DNA of 9,658 bases from Rhodoferax sp. (GCA_020048295.1 JAIFMT010000226.1:1-9658), one strand, 5' to 3'. Counted from the first letter of the stretch, positions 1 to 9,264 are shown. Numbers and translations are program-made. Notes: generated by a model not told the origin, from the letters alone.

Positions 1-621
1 CTGATCATCATCGTGATGGGCGGCATTTACACCGGCCTGTTCACGCCCACTGAAGCAGCGGCGATGAGCGCGGTGTATGCGTTTGTCGTGGCGGTGTTTG
101 TTTATAAGGACATGGGCCTGAAAGACGTGCCCAAGGTGCTGCTCAACTCTGCCAATATGTCGGCCATGCTGCTGTACATCATCACCAACGCGGTGCTGTT
201 CAGCTTCATCATGACCAACGAGAACATTCCGCAAGCCTTGGCCGACTGGATGCTGGGCAACGGCCTGGGCATGATCACCTTTTTGCTGGCGGTGAACGTG
301 ATCTTGCTGCTGGCGGGCAATTTCATGGAACCGTCCTCCATCGTGCTGATCTTTGCGCCGATTTTGTTTCCGGTGGCCATGAAGCTGGGCATCGACCCGG
401 TGCACTTCGGCATCATCATGGTGGTGAACATGGAAGTGGGCATGTGCCACCCGCCGGTGGGGCTGAACCTGTACGTGGCTTCGGGCATCACCAAGATGGG
501 TATCACCGAGCTGACGGTCGCGGTGTGGCCGTGGCTGCTGTCGATGCTGGCATTCTTGATGCTGGTGACCTACTGGCCTGGCTTGTCCACCTGGTTCCCG
601 AAAATGCTGGGCATGATGTAG
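1..621 (+). CDS. dctM: TRAP transporter large permease, C-terminal part (DctM-like)
   Basis: The reading frame is open from base 1 and ends at TAG 619-621, giving about 206 residues of a protein whose family is usually about 425 long; the start lies outside the window. It is almost entirely hydrophobic, with several predicted membrane helices. It shows the family signatures 'GGIYTGLFTPTEAAA' near the visible start and 'MEVGMCHPPVGLNLYV' towards the end. Proteins of this family form the 12-helix channel subunit of tripartite ATP-independent periplasmic transporters, which import C4-dicarboxylates, sugar acids and other organic acids using a sodium gradient and a DctP binding protein. The substrate cannot be told from this fragment. 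DctP and DctQ would be expected just left of the window. It converges on the diguanylate cyclase gene with a 31-base gap. Confidence 0.93.
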   Translation: MIIIVMGGIYTGLFTPTEAAAMSAVYAFVVAVFVYKDMGLKDVPKVLLNSANMSAMLLYIITNAVLFSFIMTNENIPQALADWMLGNGLGMITFLLAVNVILLLAGNFMEPSSIVLIFAPILFPVAMKLGIDPVHFGIIMVVNMEVGMCHPPVGLNLYVASGITKMGITELTVAVWPWLLSMLAFLMLVTYWPGLSTWFPKMLGMM

Positions 622-640
622 CCCTGGGCCAGCTGCACCC

Positions 641-677
641 GCGCAACAAGCTTCAGCCGACCTGAACGTTGTTGCGC
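641..677. terminator. Possible bidirectional hairpin between convergent dctM and GGDEF gene
   Basis: GCGCAACAA (641-649) and TTGTTGCGC (669-677) form a perfect 9-bp stem with a 19-base loop. It straddles the stop codon of the diguanylate cyclase gene (653-655) and lies 20 bases past the dctM stop. Neither strand has a following T-run, so this is not a classical intrinsic terminator. By chance alone about one such 9-bp dyad could be expected in a window this size, so only the position supports a role. Confidence 0.3.
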
Positions 678-2578
678 CCGGCCGACTTGGCCCGGTACAA
701 GGGCTCGTCAGCGCGCTGCAGCAGCACCGCAGCATCCGTCTCGGTACCGTCGAGCAGCACCAGCCCCAGGCTGGCGCTGCAGGTGTAGTTCAGCGCCGCT
801 GATGGGGTGCTGCCGTTGAGCCACAGCGGGTAGGGCTGCGCCAGCGAATTGCGGATTTTTTCAGCGACCGCGTGCGCCTGTAGCCGCGCCTGATCGGGTT
901 GGGCATCCAGCCCGTTCAGCACCACCACAAATTCATCCCCACCCAGACGTGAAGCCGTGTCGAGCGCGCGCAGGCAAAGCCGCAATCTGCGCCCCACCTC
1001 AATCAGCAACTGGTCACCTGCGGCATGGCCGTGTTGGTCGTTCAAAGGCTTGAAGCGGTCCAGGTCAATCATCAGTACCGCCGCATGTTGATGCTGGCGG
1101 CGGCATTCATGCACCGCCCGCACCAGCCGGTCTTCCAGCAAGCGGCGGTTGGGCAGGCCGGTCAGGCTGTCATGGTGAGCCAGGTTGCGGACCTGGTCTT
1201 CGGCCAGCCGCCGCTCGGTGATGTTGGTATGCACCACCACGGCCCCGCCGACTTCTGGCAGAGGTGTGACCGCCATGGCGAACCAGCGCTGTTCGGTGGG
1301 TGAATGGCACGGGTATTCCAGGGTAAACAGCGCTTGCTTGCCCTGCAACACATTCAAAATGCCGACGTAGGCCTGACTTGCCTCAATCAGGTCCTGGGCA
1401 GCACCGACTTCGGGGGCTCGGCACACCTCCAGATAGTTGACGCCAACGTGGGTGCGGTCGGCGCTATAGGGCGGGTGTGGGCTATTGCTGGTTGAAAAAT
1501 CAATCCAGGCCTGGTTGACCTCCAGAATGCATCCCTGGGCATCGAGCACCGCCACCTGGTGCGGTAGCGCATTGAGCACAGCCAAGGTCAAACGCCGGCT
1601 GGCGACAAGCTGCGCCCGTTGGCGCAGGCCGGCCAGATGGCTATGGGCCAGGGCCCAACCCAAGGCCAGCAGACCCAGGTAGCCTGCGCCCAGCTGCACC
1701 ATGTGCCGCTGCCAGTCGGCCAGCGCATGCGCCTTGTCCCGACCCACCACCACCCAGATCGGAAACGGATCGATGCGACTCAGGGCAAAGATGCGGGACC
1801 GTCCGTCCAGCGGTGACTCAGCCCACCGAACGGCGCTGGCTGCTGGCTGTCCAAAGATCGGCTGGAATACCGGGTCCTGAATACGCTGCCCCAGTTTGTC
1901 AGGCAAGCTGGGGTTTCTGGCCAGCAAAACGCCATCGGTATCTAACAGGGTCAGGTTGTCATCGCGACTGACATCCAGGGTGTCGAGCCATTGTTGCAGG
2001 TAGGTCAACTCGATCACCGCCAGCACACCGCCTAAAAACACGCCGTCGGCCGCGCGGATGTTGCGCGAGGCCACCAGCACAGGGCGCCCGGATGCCGACT
2101 GGGTTGCCGGCAGATACTGAAAATGGGGCTTGTCGTCGGCCTGCGCCTGACGCGCCTGGCATACCGACGCATGGCTGCGATAGCCGACATTCAGGTTGCG
2201 ACCACTGTTCACAATCACGCATTGGCGGTCAAACACGGCCAGGTTGAACATGCCCGGCACGGTTTGCGCCCGCTCAAGCAGCATGGCGCTGAGGTCGCGC
2301 TGGCGCTGAGGGTCGGGAGGCGGGTAGGCCAGGTCACTTGGCTGCGTGTGTCCCGCCGCATCACGCAGCACATAGTCAGCGGCCAGCAGGGTTTTCGCCA
2401 GGGTTTGGCCAATGACCTGACTGCGCTGCAGTGCCAGTTCGGTCTGGTCAGCCAGAATTTCGTCTCGAATGCGGCCCAGGTCCCAGACCAGCCAGCCGCC
2501 CAACACCAGCAAAAACAGGCCCATCCCAACCATCAGGCCAGGAACCGCGGGCTTTGGTGCCAGACTGATCTGATTCAT
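653..2578 (-). CDS. Membrane-anchored diguanylate cyclase (periplasmic sensor, PAS, GGDEF)
   Basis: This 641-residue protein should make cyclic di-GMP from two GTP at the inner membrane. Membrane helices lie near residues 13-33 and 293-312. They enclose a periplasmic region (about 35-290) that resembles a double-Cache sensor, with a 'LTLLDTDGVLLARNP' stretch typical of such domains. A cytoplasmic PAS-like domain follows (about 328-455), leading through 'TNITERR' into a GGDEF domain (about 465-638) with 'HHDSLTGLPNRR'. The catalytic motif GGDEF (546-550) is intact, and an inhibitory I-site RxxD (Arg537, Asp540) sits at the usual distance, so an active, product-inhibited enzyme is expected. No EAL domain is present. 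The ligand is unknown. The start at 2578 keeps the first membrane helix; the ribosome site is weak. It lies 30 bases after the gloC-like gene, so the two may be co-transcribed. Confidence 0.92.
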   Translation of the reverse strand: MNQISLAPKPAVPGLMVGMGLFLLVLGGWLVWDLGRIRDEILADQTELALQRSQVIGQTLAKTLLAADYVLRDAAGHTQPSDLAYPPPDPQRQRDLSAMLLERAQTVPGMFNLAVFDRQCVIVNSGRNLNVGYRSHASVCQARQAQADDKPHFQYLPATQSASGRPVLVASRNIRAADGVFLGGVLAVIELTYLQQWLDTLDVSRDDNLTLLDTDGVLLARNPSLPDKLGQRIQDPVFQPIFGQPAASAVRWAESPLDGRSRIFALSRIDPFPIWVVVGRDKAHALADWQRHMVQLGAGYLGLLALGWALAHSHLAGLRQRAQLVASRRLTLAVLNALPHQVAVLDAQGCILEVNQAWIDFSTSNSPHPPYSADRTHVGVNYLEVCRAPEVGAAQDLIEASQAYVGILNVLQGKQALFTLEYPCHSPTEQRWFAMAVTPLPEVGGAVVVHTNITERRLAEDQVRNLAHHDSLTGLPNRRLLEDRLVRAVHECRRQHQHAAVLMIDLDRFKPLNDQHGHAAGDQLLIEVGRRLRLCLRALDTASRLGGDEFVVVLNGLDAQPDQARLQAHAVAEKIRNSLAQPYPLWLNGSTPSAALNYTCSASLGLVLLDGTETDAAVLLQRADEPLYRAKSAGRNNVQVG

Positions 2579-2608
2579 GCGCTGCTGCTCAGGCGGTGTG
2601 CAGACAGC

Positions 2609-3244
2609 CTAATCGGCCACATACGGGTTGCTGCGTCGCTCGCGGCCAAAAGTGCTCTCGGGGCCGTGGCCGGGGATAAACACCGTGTCGTCGCCCATCG
2701 GCCACAGCCGCTGCTTGATGCTGGCAATCAGCGTGGCGTGGTCGCCCTGCGGAAAGTCGGTGCGGCCAATTGAGCCGGCAAACAGCACGTCGCCAACAAA
2801 CGCACGCTTGGCCTCGGGCGAGTAAAACACCACATGGCCCGGCGTGTGACCCGGGCAGTGGCGCACCTGCAGCGTGCAATGGCCCACACTGACGCTGTCG
2901 CCATCGTGCAGCCAGCGCGTTGGCTTGAACAATTTGGCCGGTGGAAAGCCAAACATCTTGCTTTGCGCGGGCAGGCCGTCGATCCAGAACTGGTCGCCCT
3001 CACCCGGGCCGATGATCGGCAAGTGCAGCCGCTCGGCGAGTTCGCCGGTGCCACCGGCGTGGTCAATGTGCGCGTGGGTCAGCCAGATTTGTTCCAGTTT
3101 GAGGTTCAGCCGCTGCGCCTCAGCAATGATCTCGTCGAGGTCGCCCCCGGGGTCGATGACGGCAGCCTGCAGCGTCTGGTCGCACCAGACCAGCGAACAG
3201 TTCTGGTCAAAAGCGGTGACGGGAATGGTGAGGTATTGAAACAT
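2609..3244 (-). CDS. gloC: Metallo-beta-lactamase-fold hydrolase, glyoxalase II-like (GloC/YcbL type)
   Basis: This 211-residue soluble protein has the full metal-binding set of the glyoxalase II branch: 'THAHIDH' (His57, His59, Asp61, His62), 'HCPGHTPGH' (His133), 'FVGDVLFAGSIGRTDFP' (Asp152) and 'IPGHGPESTFGRE' (His193). Length and motif order match the short type II glyoxalases such as E. coli YcbL/GloC, which hydrolyse S-D-lactoylglutathione in methylglyoxal detoxification. They lack the C-terminal substrate-binding domain of GloB. A persulfide-dioxygenase-like role is a less likely alternative, because the spacing and the 'GSIGRTDFP' block fit YcbL. It sits between the SSB-like gene (91 bases upstream, with hairpins between) and the diguanylate cyclase (30 bases downstream) on the same strand. 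The ribosome-binding site is weak (GAG about ten bases before ATG). Confidence 0.88.
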   Translation of the reverse strand: MFQYLTIPVTAFDQNCSLVWCDQTLQAAVIDPGGDLDEIIAEAQRLNLKLEQIWLTHAHIDHAGGTGELAERLHLPIIGPGEGDQFWIDGLPAQSKMFGFPPAKLFKPTRWLHDGDSVSVGHCTLQVRHCPGHTPGHVVFYSPEAKRAFVGDVLFAGSIGRTDFPQGDHATLIASIKQRLWPMGDDTVFIPGHGPESTFGRERRSNPYVAD

Positions 3245-3287
3245 GGGGCATCACTCGGTTTGAAAGCATGAAATTCAACGGGGCACA

Positions 3288-3332
3288 CCAGCAGCCACCC
3301 GGACGTGGCTGGCTGGCAACGCCAAGGCGTTG
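3288..3332 (-). terminator. Hairpin pair after the SSB-like gene
   Basis: CAGCCAC (3292-3298) and GTGGCTG (3305-3311) form a 7-bp stem with a 6-base loop, which extends to about 11 pairs with one bulge through flanking CCAGC/GGCTGG. Next to it, CAACGCC and GGCGTTG (3317-3332) form a second short dyad. Both lie 4-50 bases past the TAG stop (3336-3338) of the minus-strand SSB-like gene. No T-run follows, so this could be a Rho-associated or attenuating structure before the gloC-like gene rather than a strong terminator. Confidence 0.4.
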
Positions 3333-3335
3333 AGT

Positions 3336-3638
3336 CTAATCGTCGGGGTAGGCGCTCAGCACCCGGCGGGCAATCAGGTCCAGCGCGGGTTTGACGAAGC
3401 CCTGCTTGTCGGTCCAGGCTTTGGGGGTCAGGCTGCCGGCCAGCGCCAGCGCATCGCCATCGCGCAGCGCCAGCAGCGCCGCGCAAGCTGCGTCGTCAAA
3501 GGCGATCACATTGACGATCAATGGTTCACCATCGCCGGCAACGGCGCGAAGCTTGGCCACCACAAAGCGGCTGTCGCCTTTGCCCACGCGCTGCTCGGGG
3601 TCATCCAGCAGCCGCCCGGATACCAAACCATCAATCAT
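3336..3638 (-). CDS. Small OB-fold single-stranded DNA-binding-like protein
   Basis: This is a 100-residue protein beginning 'MIDGLVSGRLLDDPEQR', with 'FVVAKLRA' (25-32), 'LIVNVIAFDD' (40-49) and 'GDALALAGSLTPKAWTDKQG' (61-80). The pattern of alternating strands, 'VNVIAF' and the 'G.L..K.W.D..G' turn matches short SSB/PriB-like OB-fold proteins that I recall being annotated in Burkholderiales as single-stranded DNA-binding protein. It ends in 'YPDD', which is acidic but lacks the DDIPF-type tail through which housekeeping SSB recruits partners. It is also much shorter than the ~170-residue replicative SSB, so it is probably an accessory paralogue. GAGGG (complement of 3645-3649) sits 6-7 bases before the ATG, a good ribosome site. 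It diverges from the wHTH/nucleotidyltransferase operon across a 248-base spacer. Confidence 0.75.
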   Translation of the reverse strand: MIDGLVSGRLLDDPEQRVGKGDSRFVVAKLRAVAGDGEPLIVNVIAFDDAACAALLALRDGDALALAGSLTPKAWTDKQGFVKPALDLIARRVLSAYPDD

Positions 3639-3886
3639 CAGCGTCCCTCAATGCAGTTAAAAACAGGGCTGCATGGTAGCCGCTGCGCGGCGCTGGCTGG
3701 CGGGAGCGTTTGGCGTTGTACAAGCGCTGCCCGAGTGTGGGCCACGTCGCTCCGCAGCAAGGGTGATGCGTGGCGTGGCTATGCAACCAGATTTTCAATA
3801 TGCATATTGCAAATATCTTGTGATGCTGTCTTGAATATCGTTGTATTTCGTGGCATATTCCATATGCATACTGAATACAGCACTTA
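3639..3886. other. Divergent intergenic spacer, AT-rich in its right half
   Basis: This spacer separates the minus-strand SSB-like gene from the plus-strand regulator/nucleotidyltransferase operon. The left part (to about 3780) is GC-rich and I see no gene in it. The right part changes sharply: 3781-3890 has 37 G/C in 110 bases (34%, counted by hand), against an evidently much higher value elsewhere. It carries palindromic sites listed separately. Both flanking genes should have their promoters here. Confidence 0.7.
3796..3879. promoter_or_regulatory. Putative operator/promoter array for the wHTH-nucleotidyltransferase operon
   Basis: A perfect 14-bp palindrome CAATATGCATATTG lies at 3796-3809, and its core TATGCATA recurs at 3863-3870, centre to centre 64 bases. 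Between them are the direct repeats AATATC (3812-3817 and 3834-3839) and the inverted pair GAATAT (3833-3838)/ATATTC (3855-3860). An outer pair is TGTATT (3842-3847)/AATACA (3874-3879). A weak promoter candidate is TTGAAT (3831-3836), 17 bases, CATATT (3854-3859), which would place the start of transcription about 20 bases before ATG 3887. The palindromes overlap it, as expected for autorepression. AbiEi-type antitoxins are known to repress their own promoter through paired inverted repeats. That this array serves the same purpose is inference. Confidence 0.45.
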
Positions 3887-4441
3887 ATGAGTTTATCTGG
3901 CATCACATCCCGTCTAGGCCATTCACAATGGTCGCTCAAACCGCAAGACCTGGCCATGGCCTTCAAGCTGGTGTGTCTGGCGGGTCAAAAGCTGCCCTAC
4001 CTGGCGCTGGCGCAATGCATGCACATGTCACAGTTTGAGGCCCACGCCTGCATGGCACGGCTTCGCGCCGCCCGCTTGTTGACCGAGGTGAACGATGCGC
4101 CCACGCTGGTCATGGCGGCATTTAGACCGATGGTGTTTTTTGGAGCACCCTACTTTTTCCCGGCAGTGCGGGGCGAGGTCACCATGGGTTTTCCGACGGC
4201 GTTCGGCGTGGAGCCCCTCAAATCCAAGGTGCTGTTTGCCGACGAGCTGCCGCCCGTGTGGCCCCATGCCGACGGCATCACGCGCGGCAGTGCGCTACTG
4301 CCGCTGTATCCCAAGCTGCCCCTGGCCGCCATCGCTGACCCGCCTTTGTACCAGTTGCTGGCACTTTTTGATGCCTTGCGCATGGGTCAGGCCCGCGAAC
4401 GCGAACTGGCCCGTCAACTGCTGGAAGAAAGGATGACCTGA
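3887..4441 (+). CDS. Winged-helix-like regulator, candidate antitoxin partner of the nucleotidyltransferase
   Basis: This 184-residue protein has an N-terminal helix-turn-helix-like region (about residues 17-65: 'LKPQDLAMAFKL', then 'LALAQCMHMSQFEAHACMARL', then 'RAARLL'). A C-terminal part includes 'PMVFFGAPYFFPA', 'GFPTAFGVEPLKSKV' and 'PPVWPHADGITRGSALLPLYP', ending in an alpha-helical 'YQLLALFDALRMGQARERELA'. I recognise this arrangement from MarR/winged-helix-like proteins of unknown function found beside nucleotidyltransferase genes, but I cannot name a Pfam family. The stop overlaps the next ATG by one base (TGATG), so the two are co-translated. By analogy with AbiEi it may bind the upstream palindromes and repress the operon. 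ATG 3887 has no clear Shine-Dalgarno sequence. The next in-frame ATG (3956) would cut into the conserved N-terminus, so 3887 is kept. The coding part has ordinary GC content, unlike its promoter. Confidence 0.75.
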   Translation: MSLSGITSRLGHSQWSLKPQDLAMAFKLVCLAGQKLPYLALAQCMHMSQFEAHACMARLRAARLLTEVNDAPTLVMAAFRPMVFFGAPYFFPAVRGEVTMGFPTAFGVEPLKSKVLFADELPPVWPHADGITRGSALLPLYPKLPLAAIADPPLYQLLALFDALRMGQARERELARQLLEERMT

Positions 4442-5163
4442 TGGCCGCGCTGAATAACCCCAACCTCGCGATTCTGGAACTGGTAGCGCAGGCGCTTGGC
4501 CCTGTCTGTGAAAGTGTGATTTTTGTCGGCGGTTGCGCCACCGGCCTCTTGCTGACGCAAGAGCGACCCGACCGCATTCGCATGACCGAAGACGTGGACA
4601 TCGTGGCTCAGGCGCTGACCGTGCATGATTACCACGCCATCGAAAAGCAGGTGCGTGCCCGTGGCTTTTGCAATGACATGCGGCCCGAAGCGCCGATTTG
4701 CCGCTGGGTGTACCAAAGCATCACGCTTGACCTGATGCCCACGGTGAAGGAAATCCTGGGTTTTGCCAACCGCTGGTATCCGCTGGCGCTGGAAACGGCC
4801 CAGCACATGACGCTGCCCAGCGGCAAAACCATCCGGCTCATCGCTGCGCCGGTGTTCATTGGCACCAAGCTGGAAGCCTTCAAGGACCGGGGTAACGATG
4901 CCAGTGGCAAGCCAGACTTTCTGGGCAGCCACGACCTTGAAGACATCATCACCGTGGCCGACCGGCGACCAGAATTGCTGGCCGAGTGCCGTGCCGCGCA
5001 GCGCGACTTGCGCGACTATCTGGCGGCAGAGTTCCAGGCGCTGTTTGCCAACCCTGAGTTTGAGCAAGCGCTGTCAGGCCATTTGCCGGGTGATGCCTTC
5101 AGCCAGCAGCGGGTCAAACCACTTTCCAAAACCTTACGCGAACTGTGCACACTTTCATCATGA
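4441..5163 (+). CDS. Nucleotidyltransferase of the AbiEii/AbiGii toxin type
   Basis: This 240-residue protein has the features of a minimal polymerase-beta-fold nucleotidyltransferase. 'FVGGCATGLLLT' carries the glycine pair (Gly30-Gly31). 'TEDVDIV' carries the metal-binding DxD pair (Asp51, Asp53). 'ITLDLMP' supplies a probable third acid (Asp97). Later come 'FIGTKLEAFKDRG' and 'SHDLEDI', matching the K-L-x-A/D-x-x-D block of AbiEii-like proteins. Members of this superfamily act as toxins of type IV-like phage-abortive systems (AbiEii, MenT), for instance by adding nucleotides to tRNA, but target and nucleotide here are unknown. All expected catalytic residues are present, so the enzyme looks active. 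The start overlaps the regulator's stop by one base; AAAGGA lies about ten bases upstream. Its own stop overlaps the thioesterase ATG as ATGA (5160-5163). A housekeeping nucleotidyltransferase is possible, but the two-gene pairing favours toxin-antitoxin. Confidence 0.85.
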   Translation: MAALNNPNLAILELVAQALGPVCESVIFVGGCATGLLLTQERPDRIRMTEDVDIVAQALTVHDYHAIEKQVRARGFCNDMRPEAPICRWVYQSITLDLMPTVKEILGFANRWYPLALETAQHMTLPSGKTIRLIAAPVFIGTKLEAFKDRGNDASGKPDFLGSHDLEDIITVADRRPELLAECRAAQRDLRDYLAAEFQALFANPEFEQALSGHLPGDAFSQQRVKPLSKTLRELCTLSS

Positions 5164-5525
5164 CCACTCCCCTCTGGCAACACCCCATTTCTGTCGAAGC
5201 CATCACCGCCATGAGCGCCAACTCGGCGGTCAGCCACCTGGGCATTGAATTTTTGGCGGTGGGCGACGACTTCATTACCGCCCGCGTGCCGGTGGATGCG
5301 CGCACGCTGGCGGCCAATTACGCCAGCCCGCCTGGTCATCAGGCGGTGGGGCTGGACATCAACGCCAACCACCTGCGTGGTGTGCGCAGCGGCTGGGTCA
5401 CCGGCACCGCGCGCCCGGTACACATTGGGCGCACCACCCAGGTCTGGCAAATTGACCTGCGCAACGACGCGGGTGAACTCACCTGTGCCTCACGCATCAC
5501 CATGGCGGTGCTGGCACCCAAGTAG
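5160..5525 (+). CDS. Hotdog-fold thioesterase (YdiI/MenI type) with internal active-site deletion
   Basis: This 121-residue protein aligns through nearly all its length with E. coli YdiI (136 residues), the 1,4-dihydroxy-2-naphthoyl-CoA thioesterase. Shared blocks are 'GDDFITARVPVDART' (35-49), 'VGLDINANH' (63-71), 'RPVHIGRTTQVWQI' (85-98) and 'CASRITMAVL' (109-118). Between Thr49 and Leu50 (junction 5306/5307) exactly 21 residues present in YdiI (47-67) are missing, in frame. The lost piece includes the residues assigned to catalysis and binding there (Gln48, His54, Glu63, Ser67), the HGG motif and much of the central helix. It is therefore unlikely to be an active thioesterase; it is a decaying gene or a repurposed scaffold. 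ATG 5160 overlaps the nucleotidyltransferase stop (ATGA), which suggests translational coupling. A GTG at 5145 would lengthen it by five residues with no support. Confidence 0.85.
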   Translation: MTTPLWQHPISVEAITAMSANSAVSHLGIEFLAVGDDFITARVPVDARTLAANYASPPGHQAVGLDINANHLRGVRSGWVTGTARPVHIGRTTQVWQIDLRNDAGELTCASRITMAVLAPK

Positions 5526-5530
5526 TTTTC

Positions 5531-5593
5531 ATAAGCTTTTTAGGCCTCTAGCCCTTATGAGTAAAGCGCTAGAAGCTATCAACTCTATATCAA
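5531..5593 (+). repeat. Interspersed palindromic repeat, copy 1 (Comamonadaceae-type)
   Basis: This 63-base element begins ATAAGCTTTTTA, six bases past the thioesterase stop. It matches 9550-9612 without gaps at 52 of 63 positions by hand count. It has an internal dyad TCTAGC (5547-5552)/GCTAGA (5568-5573), flanked by AGCTT (5534-5538)/AAGCT (5573-5577). The core 'AAGCGCT..AAGCTATCAA' resembles an abundant short intergenic element that I remember from Comamonadaceae genomes; I cannot verify copy number. Its place between convergent genes suggests a transcript-end structure. Confidence 0.7.
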
Positions 5594-5613
5594 GCACAAC
5601 CGCATTGATACCA

Positions 5614-5639
5614 GCTCAGCCTGTGCTGGCAGGCTGAGC
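5614..5639. terminator. Hairpin between convergent thioesterase and katG genes
   Basis: GCTCAGCCTG (5614-5623) and CAGGCTGAGC (5630-5639) make a perfect 10-bp GC-rich stem with a 6-base loop. It begins 8 bases past the katG stop (minus strand) and lies 88 bases past the thioesterase stop. There is no T-run on either side. Position and stem strength favour a 3'-end-stabilising or Rho-assisted terminator used mainly by katG. Confidence 0.55.
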
Positions 5640-5647
5640 GGCTGCGT

Positions 5648-9059
<3,412 letters not shown>

Positions 9060-9214
9060 CTTGGTTTATCCGTGCTGTGGTTGATCTGGGCTGCCGGCAG
9101 CGACCGGTGTCGGGCGGCCAACAAGGCGGGCTGAACATCGTAACCCTGGCGCGCCATCAACCGGGTCAACACGCTTGTTCAGACACCACGCTTGTTGTGT
9201 GCACTGTGCCAGGC

Positions 9215-9248
9215 GGGTGGCGTGCAGGGGGTTTTGGGGGTTGGTGGG
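9215..9248 (+). other. Potential G-quadruplex tract
   Basis: Four runs of three or more G occur within 34 bases: 9215-9217, 9227-9231, 9236-9240 and 9246-9248, with loops of 9, 4 and 5 bases. This fits a relaxed quadruplex pattern. It lies on the template strand about 160 bases upstream of the sugar-dehydrogenase-like gene. No function can be read from sequence. Confidence 0.3.
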
Positions 9249-9264
9249 TTGCGGCAGCGGTGTC

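Noticed and set aside
2123..2773. 216-residue plus-strand frame across the GGDEF and gloC-like genes
   Set aside because: It crosses two well-supported genes on the other strand and has no recognisable features.
5145..5159. GTG 5145 as the thioesterase start
   Set aside because: The ATG at 5160 gives the typical ATGA overlap and the expected family N-terminus.
9090..9101. 12-bp palindrome GCTGCCGGCAGC as an operator for the sugar-dehydrogenase gene
   Set aside because: Two or three such palindromes are expected by chance in a window this long, and no second site or promoter supports it.
9170..9196. Direct repeat CACGCTTGTT as the start of an iteron or CRISPR array
   Set aside because: Only two 10-base copies are present, with no further units.
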